DNA from: Mesostigma viride
Lineage: Eukaryota > Streptophyta > Mesostigmatophyceae > Mesostigmatales > Mesostigmataceae
DNA: 64,000 bases
Direction: 5' to 3'
Assembly (NCBI GenBank): GCA_009746045.1
Contig: RPFO01000667.1
Coordinates: 2,402,317-2,466,316, forward strand
The position numbers and the translations under genes are program-made. Below are positions 19,782 through 27,862 of the stretch, piece after piece. Positions within the stretch are counted from its first letter, which is position 1, and each line of letters starts with the position of its first letter. The notes beneath the pieces were generated by a model, which saw only the letters and a list, made by a program, of their open reading frames with translations, made no database searches and was not told the DNA's origin.

Positions 19782-22142
19782 CTACAGAAACCATGGCAGC
19801 ACAAATATCCAGATCCTCGTGAAATGTCCCATCAGATCCCTTCTTCTAGAGAGGGCGTCTGGCACCACATTCTGTGATCCTGGGACATACTGCACAGAGA
19901 AAGGATAGAATCCCCCTAGGTACTCCATCCACCCAGCCATCCTCTTACTCATCCTACTCTGTTCTAGCACGTGCACCAAGGGCCTGTGGTCAGTCATCAG
20001 GGTGATAGACTCTTGCCCTAGCCCATCTGTAGCACTGCTAGCCACAGAAAACTGAGCTCCCTTCAACAGATGCTCCCACTTGTGACATGCTACCACTAAA
20101 CCCAGCAACTCCTGCTCGTGTACAGGGTAGTTACGTTCAGCTGAGCTCATGGTTTTAGACATGTACTCCACTGGCTGTGGTCCATAGCCATGGTCTTGCA
20201 TCAGCACAGCACCTATGGCGCCTTGAGAGGCATCTGACCTAACCTGATAAGGTAGATCTGGGTTGGGACCCACTAGCACAGGGGTGGATGTGAGCTTCTG
20301 CTTCAACAGGTCAAAGGCCTGCTGACACCTATCTGTCCACTCAAACTGAACATCCTTCTTGATTAACTCAAGCAAGGGGGTGGAGATGGCAGCCATGTCA
20401 GGGATAAAACGCCTGTACCACCCCACCATGCCCAGGAAGGACTTGACATCATGTGCAGACTGCAACACAGGCCACTCAAGGATGGCAGCAATCTTAGCAT
20501 TGTCAGGTGTCATACCCAAGGAACTCAACTTGTACCCTAGGAACCCCACTTCATGCCCCCACTCCACCTTAGACCTCTTGACAGACAAGTGGTAGTGCTG
20601 GATGACCTTCAGGACCTCCTCCACGTTCTCCAGATGCTCCTTGAACGTCTTTGAGTGCACCAGGATGTCGTCCATGTAGGCCACCACGCAGGTCCTGAAC
20701 ACGGGTCTTGCAGGGTCACACAGGTGGGCAATGTCTTTGAACCTGGGATTCCTGAGATCAGGGGAGATCTGAGGCAGAGAGTTCCCTGTCAGATGGCCAA
20801 AGATAGCATTCACAAACATCTGCATAGTAGCTGGGCTGTTGGAGGCCCCCATGGGCATCACAGTCCACTGGAACTGACCCCAGGGTGTGGAGAATGCAGT
20901 TTTTGGAATGTCCTCAGTAGCTATCCTGATCTGCCAGAACGCGTGTCTAAGGTCAAACTTGGTGAAGTAAGATGATCCAGCTGTCCTCTCTAGCAGCTCA
21001 TCAATCCGTGGCAAGGGATACTTGGACTTCACTGTGACCTTGTTCAGGCCTCTCAGATCAATGCACAACCGCCATCCACCATCATGCTTGGGGACAAGCA
21101 AACACCCAGAGCTGAAAGGACTATTGGCAGGAAGAATGAGTCCAGCTTCCAACAGGCCTGTCAAGATCACCTTCAGCTCTGCCATCTCAGCTGGCCCCAT
21201 CCTGTACATGGGAACAAAGGGAGGCCTGGCACCATCCACAAGCTTGATGACATGAGTGATTGGCCCTTCAGGAGGGTACTGTGGCATTTTGTCCTCAAAA
21301 ATGGCAGCAAACCTGTCCAAAAGGGCATCATGCAGCTTCTGCTCCTCCTCTGTGACAGCTGGTACTGGGTTCACAGCATTCACCGTGTGGCCATGAGTCT
21401 CATCAGAGGGTGAGTTAGGAACCAGCTGTAAGAGAAAGACGTGTTCCACTGGGTAAGTAGCCAGGTAAGACAAGGTGTGATTGGCAGACCATACGTGCTT
21501 AAGTAATGCAGCACGTTTCTCTTCCAGTGAAGGCACCTTGACGTCCTCCTTGGCACCTGCAACCCCTCTCCCATCATTGACAGCCTCATTAGTAGAACAG
21601 CACTCTGTGACTGGTCTTTCTCCCCCCTTAATCACTGTGGTGGCGTCCCACACTGACCCATCCTGAAACTGCACCACCTTCTCAGACCACAAGATGGCAG
21701 GATTAGCAGACTCCAACCATGGCATCCCCAGAATCACATCAGCAGCAGTGAGTGGAATGACATCTGCTGTGACAGACAAGGTTTGACGTGAGCACACTTG
21801 AAAAAGCAGTTGCACGTAGCCAGGTGAGTTACTCTGCCTACCATCAGAATATTGGACCTTAACAGGCACAGGGTGGGGGAGCACTGGTAGATGCAGCTCC
21901 TGCACCAAGGAAGTGGAAATGTAGTTACTTCCTGCACCTGAGTCAATCATGAAGAGACATAAAGGCTGAGCCAAAGGGACTGGCACGTTCAACAGCCTAG
22001 CCTGGAACTTCAAGAGTTGACTGGGAATAGGAGGGCCCAATGGGGTGGTGGAATCAGAGGCAGACAAGTTGTTCACAGGACGGACATGCACAGCAGGCAA
22101 ACCAGTTAACTCCACCGCTGGACGTAGTCCTGGGGGCTCCAC
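19782..22142 (-). CDS. Gypsy pol: aspartic protease, reverse transcriptase, RNase H
   Basis: A 786-codon ORF. Protease FMIDSGAGSNYIS has catalytic Asp at about residue 68. RT includes PFSSGCLLVPKHDGGWRLCIDLRGLN-type sequence, YFTKFDLRHAFWQI and VAYMDDILVHS (YMDD near residues 489-492, at 20667-20678). Tether and RNase H follow (SDASQGAIGAVL, NYPVHEQELLGL, TDHRPL), ending near PDALSRR. The first codon listed is GTG; the preceding frame is open back to an A AAA AAC slippery heptamer at 22145-22151, so translation probably arrives by -1 frameshift from gag. The ORF ends at tandem TAG TAG. All catalytic residues I can see are present. Confidence 0.93.
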   Translation of the reverse strand: MEPPGLRPAVELTGLPAVHVRPVNNLSASDSTTPLGPPIPSQLLKFQARLLNVPVPLAQPLCLFMIDSGAGSNYISTSLVQELHLPVLPHPVPVKVQYSDGRQSNSPGYVQLLFQVCSRQTLSVTADVIPLTAADVILGMPWLESANPAILWSEKVVQFQDGSVWDATTVIKGGERPVTECCSTNEAVNDGRGVAGAKEDVKVPSLEEKRAALLKHVWSANHTLSYLATYPVEHVFLLQLVPNSPSDETHGHTVNAVNPVPAVTEEEQKLHDALLDRFAAIFEDKMPQYPPEGPITHVIKLVDGARPPFVPMYRMGPAEMAELKVILTGLLEAGLILPANSPFSSGCLLVPKHDGGWRLCIDLRGLNKVTVKSKYPLPRIDELLERTAGSSYFTKFDLRHAFWQIRIATEDIPKTAFSTPWGQFQWTVMPMGASNSPATMQMFVNAIFGHLTGNSLPQISPDLRNPRFKDIAHLCDPARPVFRTCVVAYMDDILVHSKTFKEHLENVEEVLKVIQHYHLSVKRSKVEWGHEVGFLGYKLSSLGMTPDNAKIAAILEWPVLQSAHDVKSFLGMVGWYRRFIPDMAAISTPLLELIKKDVQFEWTDRCQQAFDLLKQKLTSTPVLVGPNPDLPYQVRSDASQGAIGAVLMQDHGYGPQPVEYMSKTMSSAERNYPVHEQELLGLVVACHKWEHLLKGAQFSVASSATDGLGQESITLMTDHRPLVHVLEQSRMSKRMAGWMEYLGGFYPFSVQYVPGSQNVVPDALSRRRDLMGHFTRIWIFVLPWFL

Positions 22143-22151
22143 TAGTTTTTT
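22142..22151 (-). promoter_or_regulatory. Predicted -1 ribosomal frameshift site (A AAA AAC UAG)
   Basis: On the minus strand, codons CCA AAA AAC TAG contain the slippery heptamer A AAA AAC in the correct X XXY YYZ phase, directly before the stop. A -1 slip reads CTA GTG GAG and enters the pol frame, which is open from here through RNase H. A small foldback (GGACTACGTCC) lies about 12 nt downstream; I did not identify a strong pseudoknot. Confidence 0.7.
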
Positions 22152-22504
22152 GGCAGCTCAGGAGGATGATCTGAAGACGAGCTCCCCACTGAAGGCTGCA
22201 CCTGCTGATCCTCTATGCCGTCTGCCTCCCCTTCTCCCTCCTCCTCCTCTGCTAGGAGGTGCCACAGGGCGTTGACCATCCGACGCCTGTCTTGCCTGCT
22301 GAAGCCCTTGGGCTGGAATGGTCCCTTGCCCGAAGCCTGGAAGTTGGGTCTAAACCCAGGCTGTGCCCTGTGGTCGCTCTGGCTCACCCCAGGAGGGAAG
22401 GTGGATGGTCTGGTGAATGGAAGAACCCCCTGAGGACCCTTGGTGTCGCTGGGAACTGGTCTCGCTTGGGGCAATCCCGTGCAAAGTGTCCCAGCTGGCC
22501 ACAC
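22142..22504 (-). CDS. C-terminal extension of Gypsy gag in a second frame, ending at the frameshift site
   Basis: This 120-codon frame overlaps the end of the 22384-23889 gag ORF. It is Pro/Gln/Glu-rich and ends ..PPELPKN followed by TAG. A one-base slip in a run of five G/C around 22426-22430 would join the gag frame to it, so gag probably extends to here. The last codons are CCA AAA AAC TAG. Confidence 0.55.
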   Translation of the reverse strand: MWPAGTLCTGLPQARPVPSDTKGPQGVLPFTRPSTFPPGVSQSDHRAQPGFRPNFQASGKGPFQPKGFSRQDRRRMVNALWHLLAEEEEGEGEADGIEDQQVQPSVGSSSSDHPPELPKN

Positions 22505-23889
22505 GTGAAACAGGCTCCTTTGGACTGCTCCATGGCACTGAGCTCCTCCATCACAGCGTTCAGCTGGTTCAGGGGCTTCTTAACAGCAGGCGCCTGGTTG
22601 CCTGCAGCAGGCTCCCACTTGAGGGAAAAGTCAGGGACACGGCACAGCGTGAGGGCATAAGACAGCACAGTATCCCACTTCCACTCGACATAGTCGAAAG
22701 GGGAGAAATGCTTGTCAATATCCACCCTGACTTGAGGGGAGAGCCCATGCAGAAACCTGTGAAGAGCTTCAGAATCAGAGCACTGGGGGATTTTGGCCCT
22801 CAGGTTGGTAAACGTCTCTACGTATTGTGGTAGTGTCAGGCCGGACTGAGTACAGTTGGCCAACGCGTCCCGGTCCAGACGGAGCTGGTCCTGGGGAAGG
22901 AGAAAACGTCGAAATGAAAGCATGAGAGATGGCAAATCCTTGCAAGTATTACCTGCCGAGGATCGTAAAAACTCATCAAACCTGTCGGCTGCACTGTCGC
23001 TCATTCGCTGTCGAACCATCTTCTTCTGGATGTCCAGGGAAAGTCGTTCTTCCGCTCGTTTGCCGTAGTTAGCAAAGTGGATAGCGAACACATCCTGGAA
23101 TCGAGTAGAGAAATGATCGAAACTGCGGTGGGTTAGATTGGTGAGCGACAGCTTGTCTACGGATTCGATTTTTGGAAATGGCGGGGCGGAACCTTGATGC
23201 GGTGGTATAGTGACGGTCACGGGGACGTCGCTGGCGGGGGTGGTGAAGGTGACCGAGGTCGTCTGCGCTGGATCCTGCCTATCGCTATCCTGCGTCTCAT
23301 TCCTCGTAGTAACTGCGGTACTATTAGGTAAAACCCTTCCGTCACCCAACCGAGGAGCCTCTCTCCCCAATCCAGCAACCATGTCACGCATGGCCGCCTC
23401 CTCCTCCTCAATTCTCTGACGAAGTCTTCCCACATCCTGTTCCACCTCCTCCACCATCTTTCTATACATCGCTGCGTGTTGTTCATCGTGTAATAATCTG
23501 ATTTTAGCTGCTGAGAGGCGATCCGCTGCAAGTCTGGTCCCGTCTCTTCCAGGCGTGGTATTTAGCGGGAAAAGAAATGAAGAAGATGCACTCCGCACAG
23601 GACTCGTTCGCGCGCTTGGAATCCTGGGCGACAGTGACGCTCCTCGACCCACGCCTGTCAGCGATGGCTCGCCTGGTTGGAGACCAGATGCAATGACGGA
23701 AAACTTGGGCCCTATGGACAACGAGGGCCGCCTCACTTCAGACATAGAAGTACGGTTGAAATCAAGTTGACGCCGTGGAGTACGAGCAGTTGTCTCAGCA
23801 CCTTCCCTAGCAATGGGTTCCAGAGATGATGACGGATCCAAACCTTGATTAGTAGGGGGTAAAGGTGATTGTGTCTTCGAACTACTCAT
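22384..23889 (-). CDS. Gypsy gag (capsid-nucleocapsid)
   Basis: 501 codons. A disordered Ser/Pro/Arg N-terminus is followed by a coiled-coil stretch (about residues 120-170) and a retrotransposon-Gag capsid region (FDHFSTRFQDVFAIHFANYG through RVDIDKHFSPFDYVEW). A CCHC zinc knuckle, CFTCGQLGHFARDC, sits near residues 460-473. This is the structural protein forming the particle. It terminates in this frame shortly after the knuckle, and the adjoining frame (22142-22504) likely supplies the true C-terminus. Confidence 0.88.
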   Translation of the reverse strand: MSSSKTQSPLPPTNQGLDPSSSLEPIAREGAETTARTPRRQLDFNRTSMSEVRRPSLSIGPKFSVIASGLQPGEPSLTGVGRGASLSPRIPSARTSPVRSASSSFLFPLNTTPGRDGTRLAADRLSAAKIRLLHDEQHAAMYRKMVEEVEQDVGRLRQRIEEEEAAMRDMVAGLGREAPRLGDGRVLPNSTAVTTRNETQDSDRQDPAQTTSVTFTTPASDVPVTVTIPPHQGSAPPFPKIESVDKLSLTNLTHRSFDHFSTRFQDVFAIHFANYGKRAEERLSLDIQKKMVRQRMSDSAADRFDEFLRSSAGNTCKDLPSLMLSFRRFLLPQDQLRLDRDALANCTQSGLTLPQYVETFTNLRAKIPQCSDSEALHRFLHGLSPQVRVDIDKHFSPFDYVEWKWDTVLSYALTLCRVPDFSLKWEPAAGNQAPAVKKPLNQLNAVMEELSAMEQSKGACFTCGQLGHFARDCPKRDQFPATPRVLRGFFHSPDHPPSLLG

Positions 23890-24104
23890 ACTTCCACATG
23901 GAGTCGCGATCGTCTGCCTAGTAGAGACAACGGTTACGGCTGACTTCTAGTGTTACAGAGCAAGACAGTCACATCAGGATGTGTCTCAGTCTGTAACACC
24001 GTAAGTTTTCCGCAACTCTATGAATCTTCTCGGATGACAGACATCTGATCAACGTTGTACTACCCGGAAGGTTGCGACTTCAAGAGAAACACCAAAGTAG
24101 AGAT

Positions 24105-24117
24105 CCTCCGATACCAA
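24105..24117 (-). promoter_or_regulatory. Gypsy primer-binding site (initiator tRNA-Met type)
   Basis: Plus-strand TCCTCCGATACCA is the complement of TGGTATCGGAGGA, lying just inside the 5' LTR. TGGTATC.. pairs with the CCA-ended initiator tRNA. Confidence 0.75.
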
Positions 24118-24118
24118 T

Positions 24119-24900
24119 GTAACGACTAAAAATGATCATCACATCATCCACAGTCCAATATGAAAGATCTTTTACCTGGGTTGCTTTCCTGAGTTGCAGA
24201 ACTTCAAGTATCCGAGCAACGTTGAGATGGAAATTCCACAGCACGTGATTTAGGGAATCACAACCCCTTGTAGACACAAAGACAAGCTCGTGTATAGACG
24301 ACCTCTGTGGAACTGAAGGACGTCTATAGCCAAGGGGCTCTTATGGATTGGACAACAAAGCCAAGCTTTATTATACCATGGTGAATCAAAACCAACGTAG
24401 CAACAATGGCGACCCCACGTCCTTGATATCGACGTGCTTGTCGAGCTTGCTCCAACCTTAGCCTGAAGAGAACCAATCAGAACCATGGAATCCTATACAA
24501 GATCTTCGTATCCATCCTAGTCACACAAAACAGAACAACACCACACACAGCCTGGCAGAATCTTTTCATGAGATCCTAAATCTGTCGTGAGCACTGAAGT
24601 CCCAAAGGAGCATTTAAGACTCAATAGTACCAACTAACAAACTACAACCCCACGTGGATCAGGCCACGACCAATGAGGGCTCCTATCAGCAGTATCAGCC
24701 AACAAACTACAACCCTACGTGGATCAGGCCACGACCAATGAGGGTTCCTATCAGTTGGCTGACAAAGTATCAGTCAGCTCCAAGTACCGTCGTCTTAGAA
24801 ACCTCATAACTTTCTCAATACTGATCCAAAAGTCCTCGAATAAAAGCCAAACATTCACAAAACAAAGGATGTAACAACAAAGTCATTTTTGCTTGTTACA
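24119..24900 (-). repeat. 5' LTR of the Gypsy element
   Basis: 782 bp partner of 15450-16230. Inside it on the minus strand, TGGTATCGGAGGA begins 1-2 bp after the LTR end (about 24105-24117). This matches a primer-binding site for the 3' end of initiator tRNA-Met and is the same motif used by the Copia at 44482. Confidence 0.92.
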
Positions 24901-25640
24901 GGGACAAGGATTTTGTTCTCAAACGCCAGGGCAAGGGTCTCGGAGGTCTCGTCCTGCAGCGGGTCGAAGTGCTTGACTATGACGTTAAGGCTGCGCTTGG
25001 CGAGCTCGGCCTCCTCGCGGAGGTCCAGCGTCTGCTGCTTAAGCTGGGCGGCGACGGCGGAGGTGGTGGAGGTGGCGTGTTGCTTAAGCATGTCCGCCCA
25101 GGGGCGGGATCGATGGGAGGAGCATCGCCGGCAGGGCCAGCAGGGGCTGGCCGAGCGGCGATGTCCTTCACCGCCTGAGCAGTGATGCCGGCGGTGTTCT
25201 GCAAGCATTCGATGGCTATGGCATTGTCCTGCAGGCGCTTGTCGATGGCGAGAAGCTGGGCCGTGAGGGCGTCGGTTGTGGTGGAGGTGGAGGCGAGGAG
25301 CTTGGAGGTGGCGGTGGTGGTGGAGGAGAGGATGGGAAGCTCGGCAGCCAACGTGCCGCCCATGGCCGCCACATCTGCGGCCAGGGGTGTCACGTGCTGT
25401 TCGATGGCGTTGTTGATGATGGAGCAAATTTCGGAGATGGAGGGGGGGGCCCAGATGTCGGCGACAGAGCGCCCTAGGAGGCAGCAGAGGGCGAGGAGCT
25501 GAACTTAGGCGGGGGCGGGAGTAGCTGGACAGATCCGACGGGGAATCCATGCGGGTAGGCATAATGATGCGGCCTTGGACGTAAAAGTGCTTGCACAGGG
25601 CAAGAAGCGAGGTGCGCGACCCGAAGAACACGGCGTTCAT
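24901..25640 (-). pseudogene. LINE ORF1-type protein, N-terminal part, right of the Gypsy insertion
   Basis: The open frame begins near 25640 with VFFGSRTSLLALCKHFYV, a block also found in the related copy at 56990-57130. One frame then carries an Ala/Thr/Ser-rich central region (24977-25393: LLASTSTTTDALTAQLLAIDKRLQ, coiled-coil-like). Another ends QLKQQTLDLREEAELAKRSL, then NVIVKHFDP, entering the RRM-like domain completed at 15090-15443. At least one indel separates the frames. Upstream (25641 on) the sequence switches to the 3' end of another LINE, so the element is 5' truncated or begins here. Confidence 0.5.
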
Positions 25641-26290
25641 AAACTGGATGGAATGGATGGTATAAGCTATCTAGGTCCTAGTTACAGGGGTGTGGGCACC
25701 GCGGCCCGAATCGCTATGAATGCCATACTTGGTCACACGCGGAGCCCCCACAGGCTTGGGGGTGGTCTCCTTCATCACTACTTGCCATCTATCCTTGCGC
25801 ACCATCTGCCTCCATTAAAATTAAATTAAATTAAATTATAACATGCCTCCGTGGGGAGATCATCTGCCTCCATATTACAGACAAACCAGGAGGCGTGAGC
25901 CCGTCACGTCTAGTGTAGCACATGTCCATGCCGAGTCTATCACGATAAGTCCACGGGTGGCGGCCCTGCCGCGCGCGGCCGGGGGCACGCCAGGTGAGGA
26001 CATATCGCCCAGGCTGGGTGGGCTGGGTGCCAGCTAGTCTATCTGATGTATCTACCTGATCTGTGCGGGCCAGGTGCCCGGCTAGGCCTGTGCCTAATAA
26101 TGTGGGAAACATAGGGCAAATCAGCGTACAAATCCTCATTACTAATGTGCAAACCAAAGGGGATGTTAAGGGCCTTGCGCAGCATCTTGGTGACGTTGCC
26201 GTCGAGTCGTTGCTCCAGCTCCTGCGTCAGTGTCCAGGTCTCGGCGCCGTATGTCAGGATCGTCATACACATGACAAGTATACACATGAC
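25641..26290 (-). pseudogene. LINE ORF2 C-terminal fragment (family C)
   Basis: Minus-strand frames read LTYGAETWTLTQELEQRLDG, then GHLARTDQVDTSDRLAG, GRYVLTWRAPGRARQGRHPW and DRLGMDMCYTRRDGL, the region after the RT of this LINE clade. The intact counterpart is 61589-61972. A 45-bp insertion (25816-25860) interrupts the last codons. The 3' UTR ends at CATCCATTCCATCC near 25640. Confidence 0.75.
25816..25860 (-). mobile_element. 45-bp family A micro-insertion with 13-bp TSD
   Basis: CATCTGCCTCCAT occurs at 25803-25815 and again at 25861-25873, flanking ATCTCCCCACGGAGGCATG.. plus an (AATTT)n tail on the minus strand. The homologous LINE at 61830-61860 has a single, uninterrupted copy of this site. 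This is a complete target-primed insertion of only the last ~45 bp of a family A element. Confidence 0.88.
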
Positions 26291-26514
26291 TAGGGAAAAA
26301 AAAAATCCCTAGATGTTATGACGTGTTCTATAAATAGCTCGATCACAACGCAAGTGTATCGCGTCCTTTAAAAAATAAATAAATAAAATTAACACGGGTT
26401 CAATTATTAAAAGTGAGACCCCATCCCATCTCCTGATTTATTACCATATTAATTCACCATATTAATTAACCATATTAATTAACGAAAAAACGTAAAGACG
26501 TCAGTCCTATAGTC
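26291..26514. other. Intergenic, A/T-rich; nothing recognised
   Basis: Low-complexity A/T sequence with repeated CCATATTAATTA units; no ORF or RNA gene seen. Confidence 0.5.
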
Positions 26515-26645
26515 AGCCAAAATTGGTGCGAGAGGTCCCCAGTTCGATTCCGGCCTGGATTCATTTGCAGATCGCGTTTTCCGCGGACCGGCACTGAACG
26601 CAAATGGTTTTCACCTTTGCGGCGTGCCAAATCAGAATATTAATT
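26515..26645 (+). mobile_element. tRNA-derived SINE-like element
   Basis: CAGTTCGATTCCGG resembles a tRNA T-arm/B box. It is followed by a non-tRNA body (GATTCATTTGCAGATCGCG, TTTTCCGCG) and ends in the strong hairpin CGCAAATGG..CCTTTGCG and an ATTAATTAA tail. A second copy lies inverted at 31914-32012. The 5' part resembling the D-arm/A box is degenerate. Confidence 0.55.
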
Positions 26646-26954
26646 AACACTTAACAGCGTTTAGTACCATTAATTATGAGTATGCTCCTGTTTTCTCCCC
26701 ACGGGCCCCGCGGCGCGTTGCTAGCCAGGGTAGAAGTCCGCAGGTGGAGGTTATTGGTCCTGAGGATAGCCGCTACACTACCGCCTCGTCTGCCATTACA
26801 GTAGAGGACAGCTCGGATGAGGATTACATCCCCATCTAGTGCTTAACGGTTGGGGGATGATGCAGCCGATATTTGTGTAATTATTTTTCTAATGAGATTA
26901 GCATAGTACTCCGTGGCATGCCTTTGCGCATGACACGCAAGTACTTACTTACTT

Positions 26955-27035
26955 ACTTACTTTACCATTAATTAATTTATTAGACTCGTGCTCCCGTTGG
27001 GGAGTCACGGAGCATTAACCCCGATGGATGGATGG
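26955..27035 (-). repeat. Family B retroelement end
   Basis: On the minus strand, CCATCCATCGGGGTTAATGC, then GACTCCCCAACGGGAGC, then AGTCTAATAAATTAATTAATGG. This is the same terminal block as at 31615-31660 and 58265-58330. Confidence 0.7.
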
Positions 27036-27157
27036 ATGGATGGGTGCAAACAGTCCTACCGGTCTAATCTATCTACAACAGCTATCTACAACATCTCTCT
27101 ATCTACATCAGCTACCTACAACAGCTTTAGTACCATATTGAGTCATACCATATGTTT

Positions 27158-27425
27158 CCCACATTCTTAGGCACAGGCACCTAGGCCTAGCCAGGCACCT
27201 GGCCCGCACAGATCAGGTAGAAGCATCTGACTGAGGTAGCCGGCACAAAGCCCGCGCATTTTGTCCGATCGCGTGGCATACCCCAGGCCGCGTGCGGCCG
27301 GGCCGCTCTCCGTGGACTTTCCGTTATAGGCTAGGCATGGACATGTGCTACCCTAGAGGGGACGGGCTCACGCCCGGGGAGCCCCCTGGTTTATCTGTAA
27401 TATGGAGGTAGATGACTAGTAAAGA
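27158..27425 (+). pseudogene. Degenerate LINE ORF2 C-terminal fragment (family C)
   Basis: CACCTGGCCCGCACAGATCA.. through ATGGACATGTGCTACCC and TTTATCTGTAATATGGAGG aligns with 61618-61860 but with many differences and broken frames. Confidence 0.6.
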
Positions 27426-27862
27426 TAGGTGTTAGACGGTTTTTAAGTATCAACGCCATTCGGTGTCATGGCGAGGCATGAAGCACAAGAGACATGCCCA
27501 GGAAGCATACTTATCCATGGACGATTACTTCACCAATCCATTGGGCAATTGGGGTTAGCAGTTCCTGGCGCAATCCCTCACTGGCAGCTGGCCTAGCTAG
27601 GTCATGCCAAGATGTTGGCATGCCATGCATCCAGCACTATTTATGGCCTCATACCCAACTCTAATATACCTCAAGCCCATGACAACCTTGTTCTGAACCT
27701 TGATTGGAACCTGGACTTTGTTGTACAGTGGGGATATTATTTATTAGTTTGTTCTGCTCGTTCCTCCATTCCCACAACCAAGCATGCCCCCACCACTGGC
27801 ATGTCATAAACTACCGCCACTATACCAGCCACCCCCTAAAGCGTTAACCAATCCGCTGCCCA
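27426..27862. other. Downstream flank of the GT29 gene; no gene seen
   Basis: About 440 bp with only a short plus-strand frame (27612-27809) lacking any recognisable feature. It probably holds the 3' UTR of the minus-strand GT29 gene. Confidence 0.5.

Larger units (their letters stand above)
15450..24900 (-). mobile_element. Gypsy (chromovirus-type) LTR retrotransposon, TSD GGGAC
   Basis: LTRs 15450-16230 (781 bp) and 24119-24900 (782 bp) both start TGTAACGACT and end GCTTGTTACA. GGGAC flanks both sides (15445-15449, 24901-24905). Minus-strand ORFs in order are gag (23889-22384, continuing to 22145 in another frame), protease-RT-RNase H (22142-19782), integrase with chromodomain (19691-17799), and an extra ORF region (17773-16621). 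It is inserted in a half-LINE ORF1. LTRs differ by only a few indels/substitutions, so it is young, but pol carries in-frame stops. Confidence 0.95.

Noticed and set aside
26515..26590. Functional tRNA gene
   Set aside because: Only the T-arm-like part is recognisable; there is no complete cloverleaf or anticodon arm, and a second truncated copy with target duplications shows it is a retroposon.
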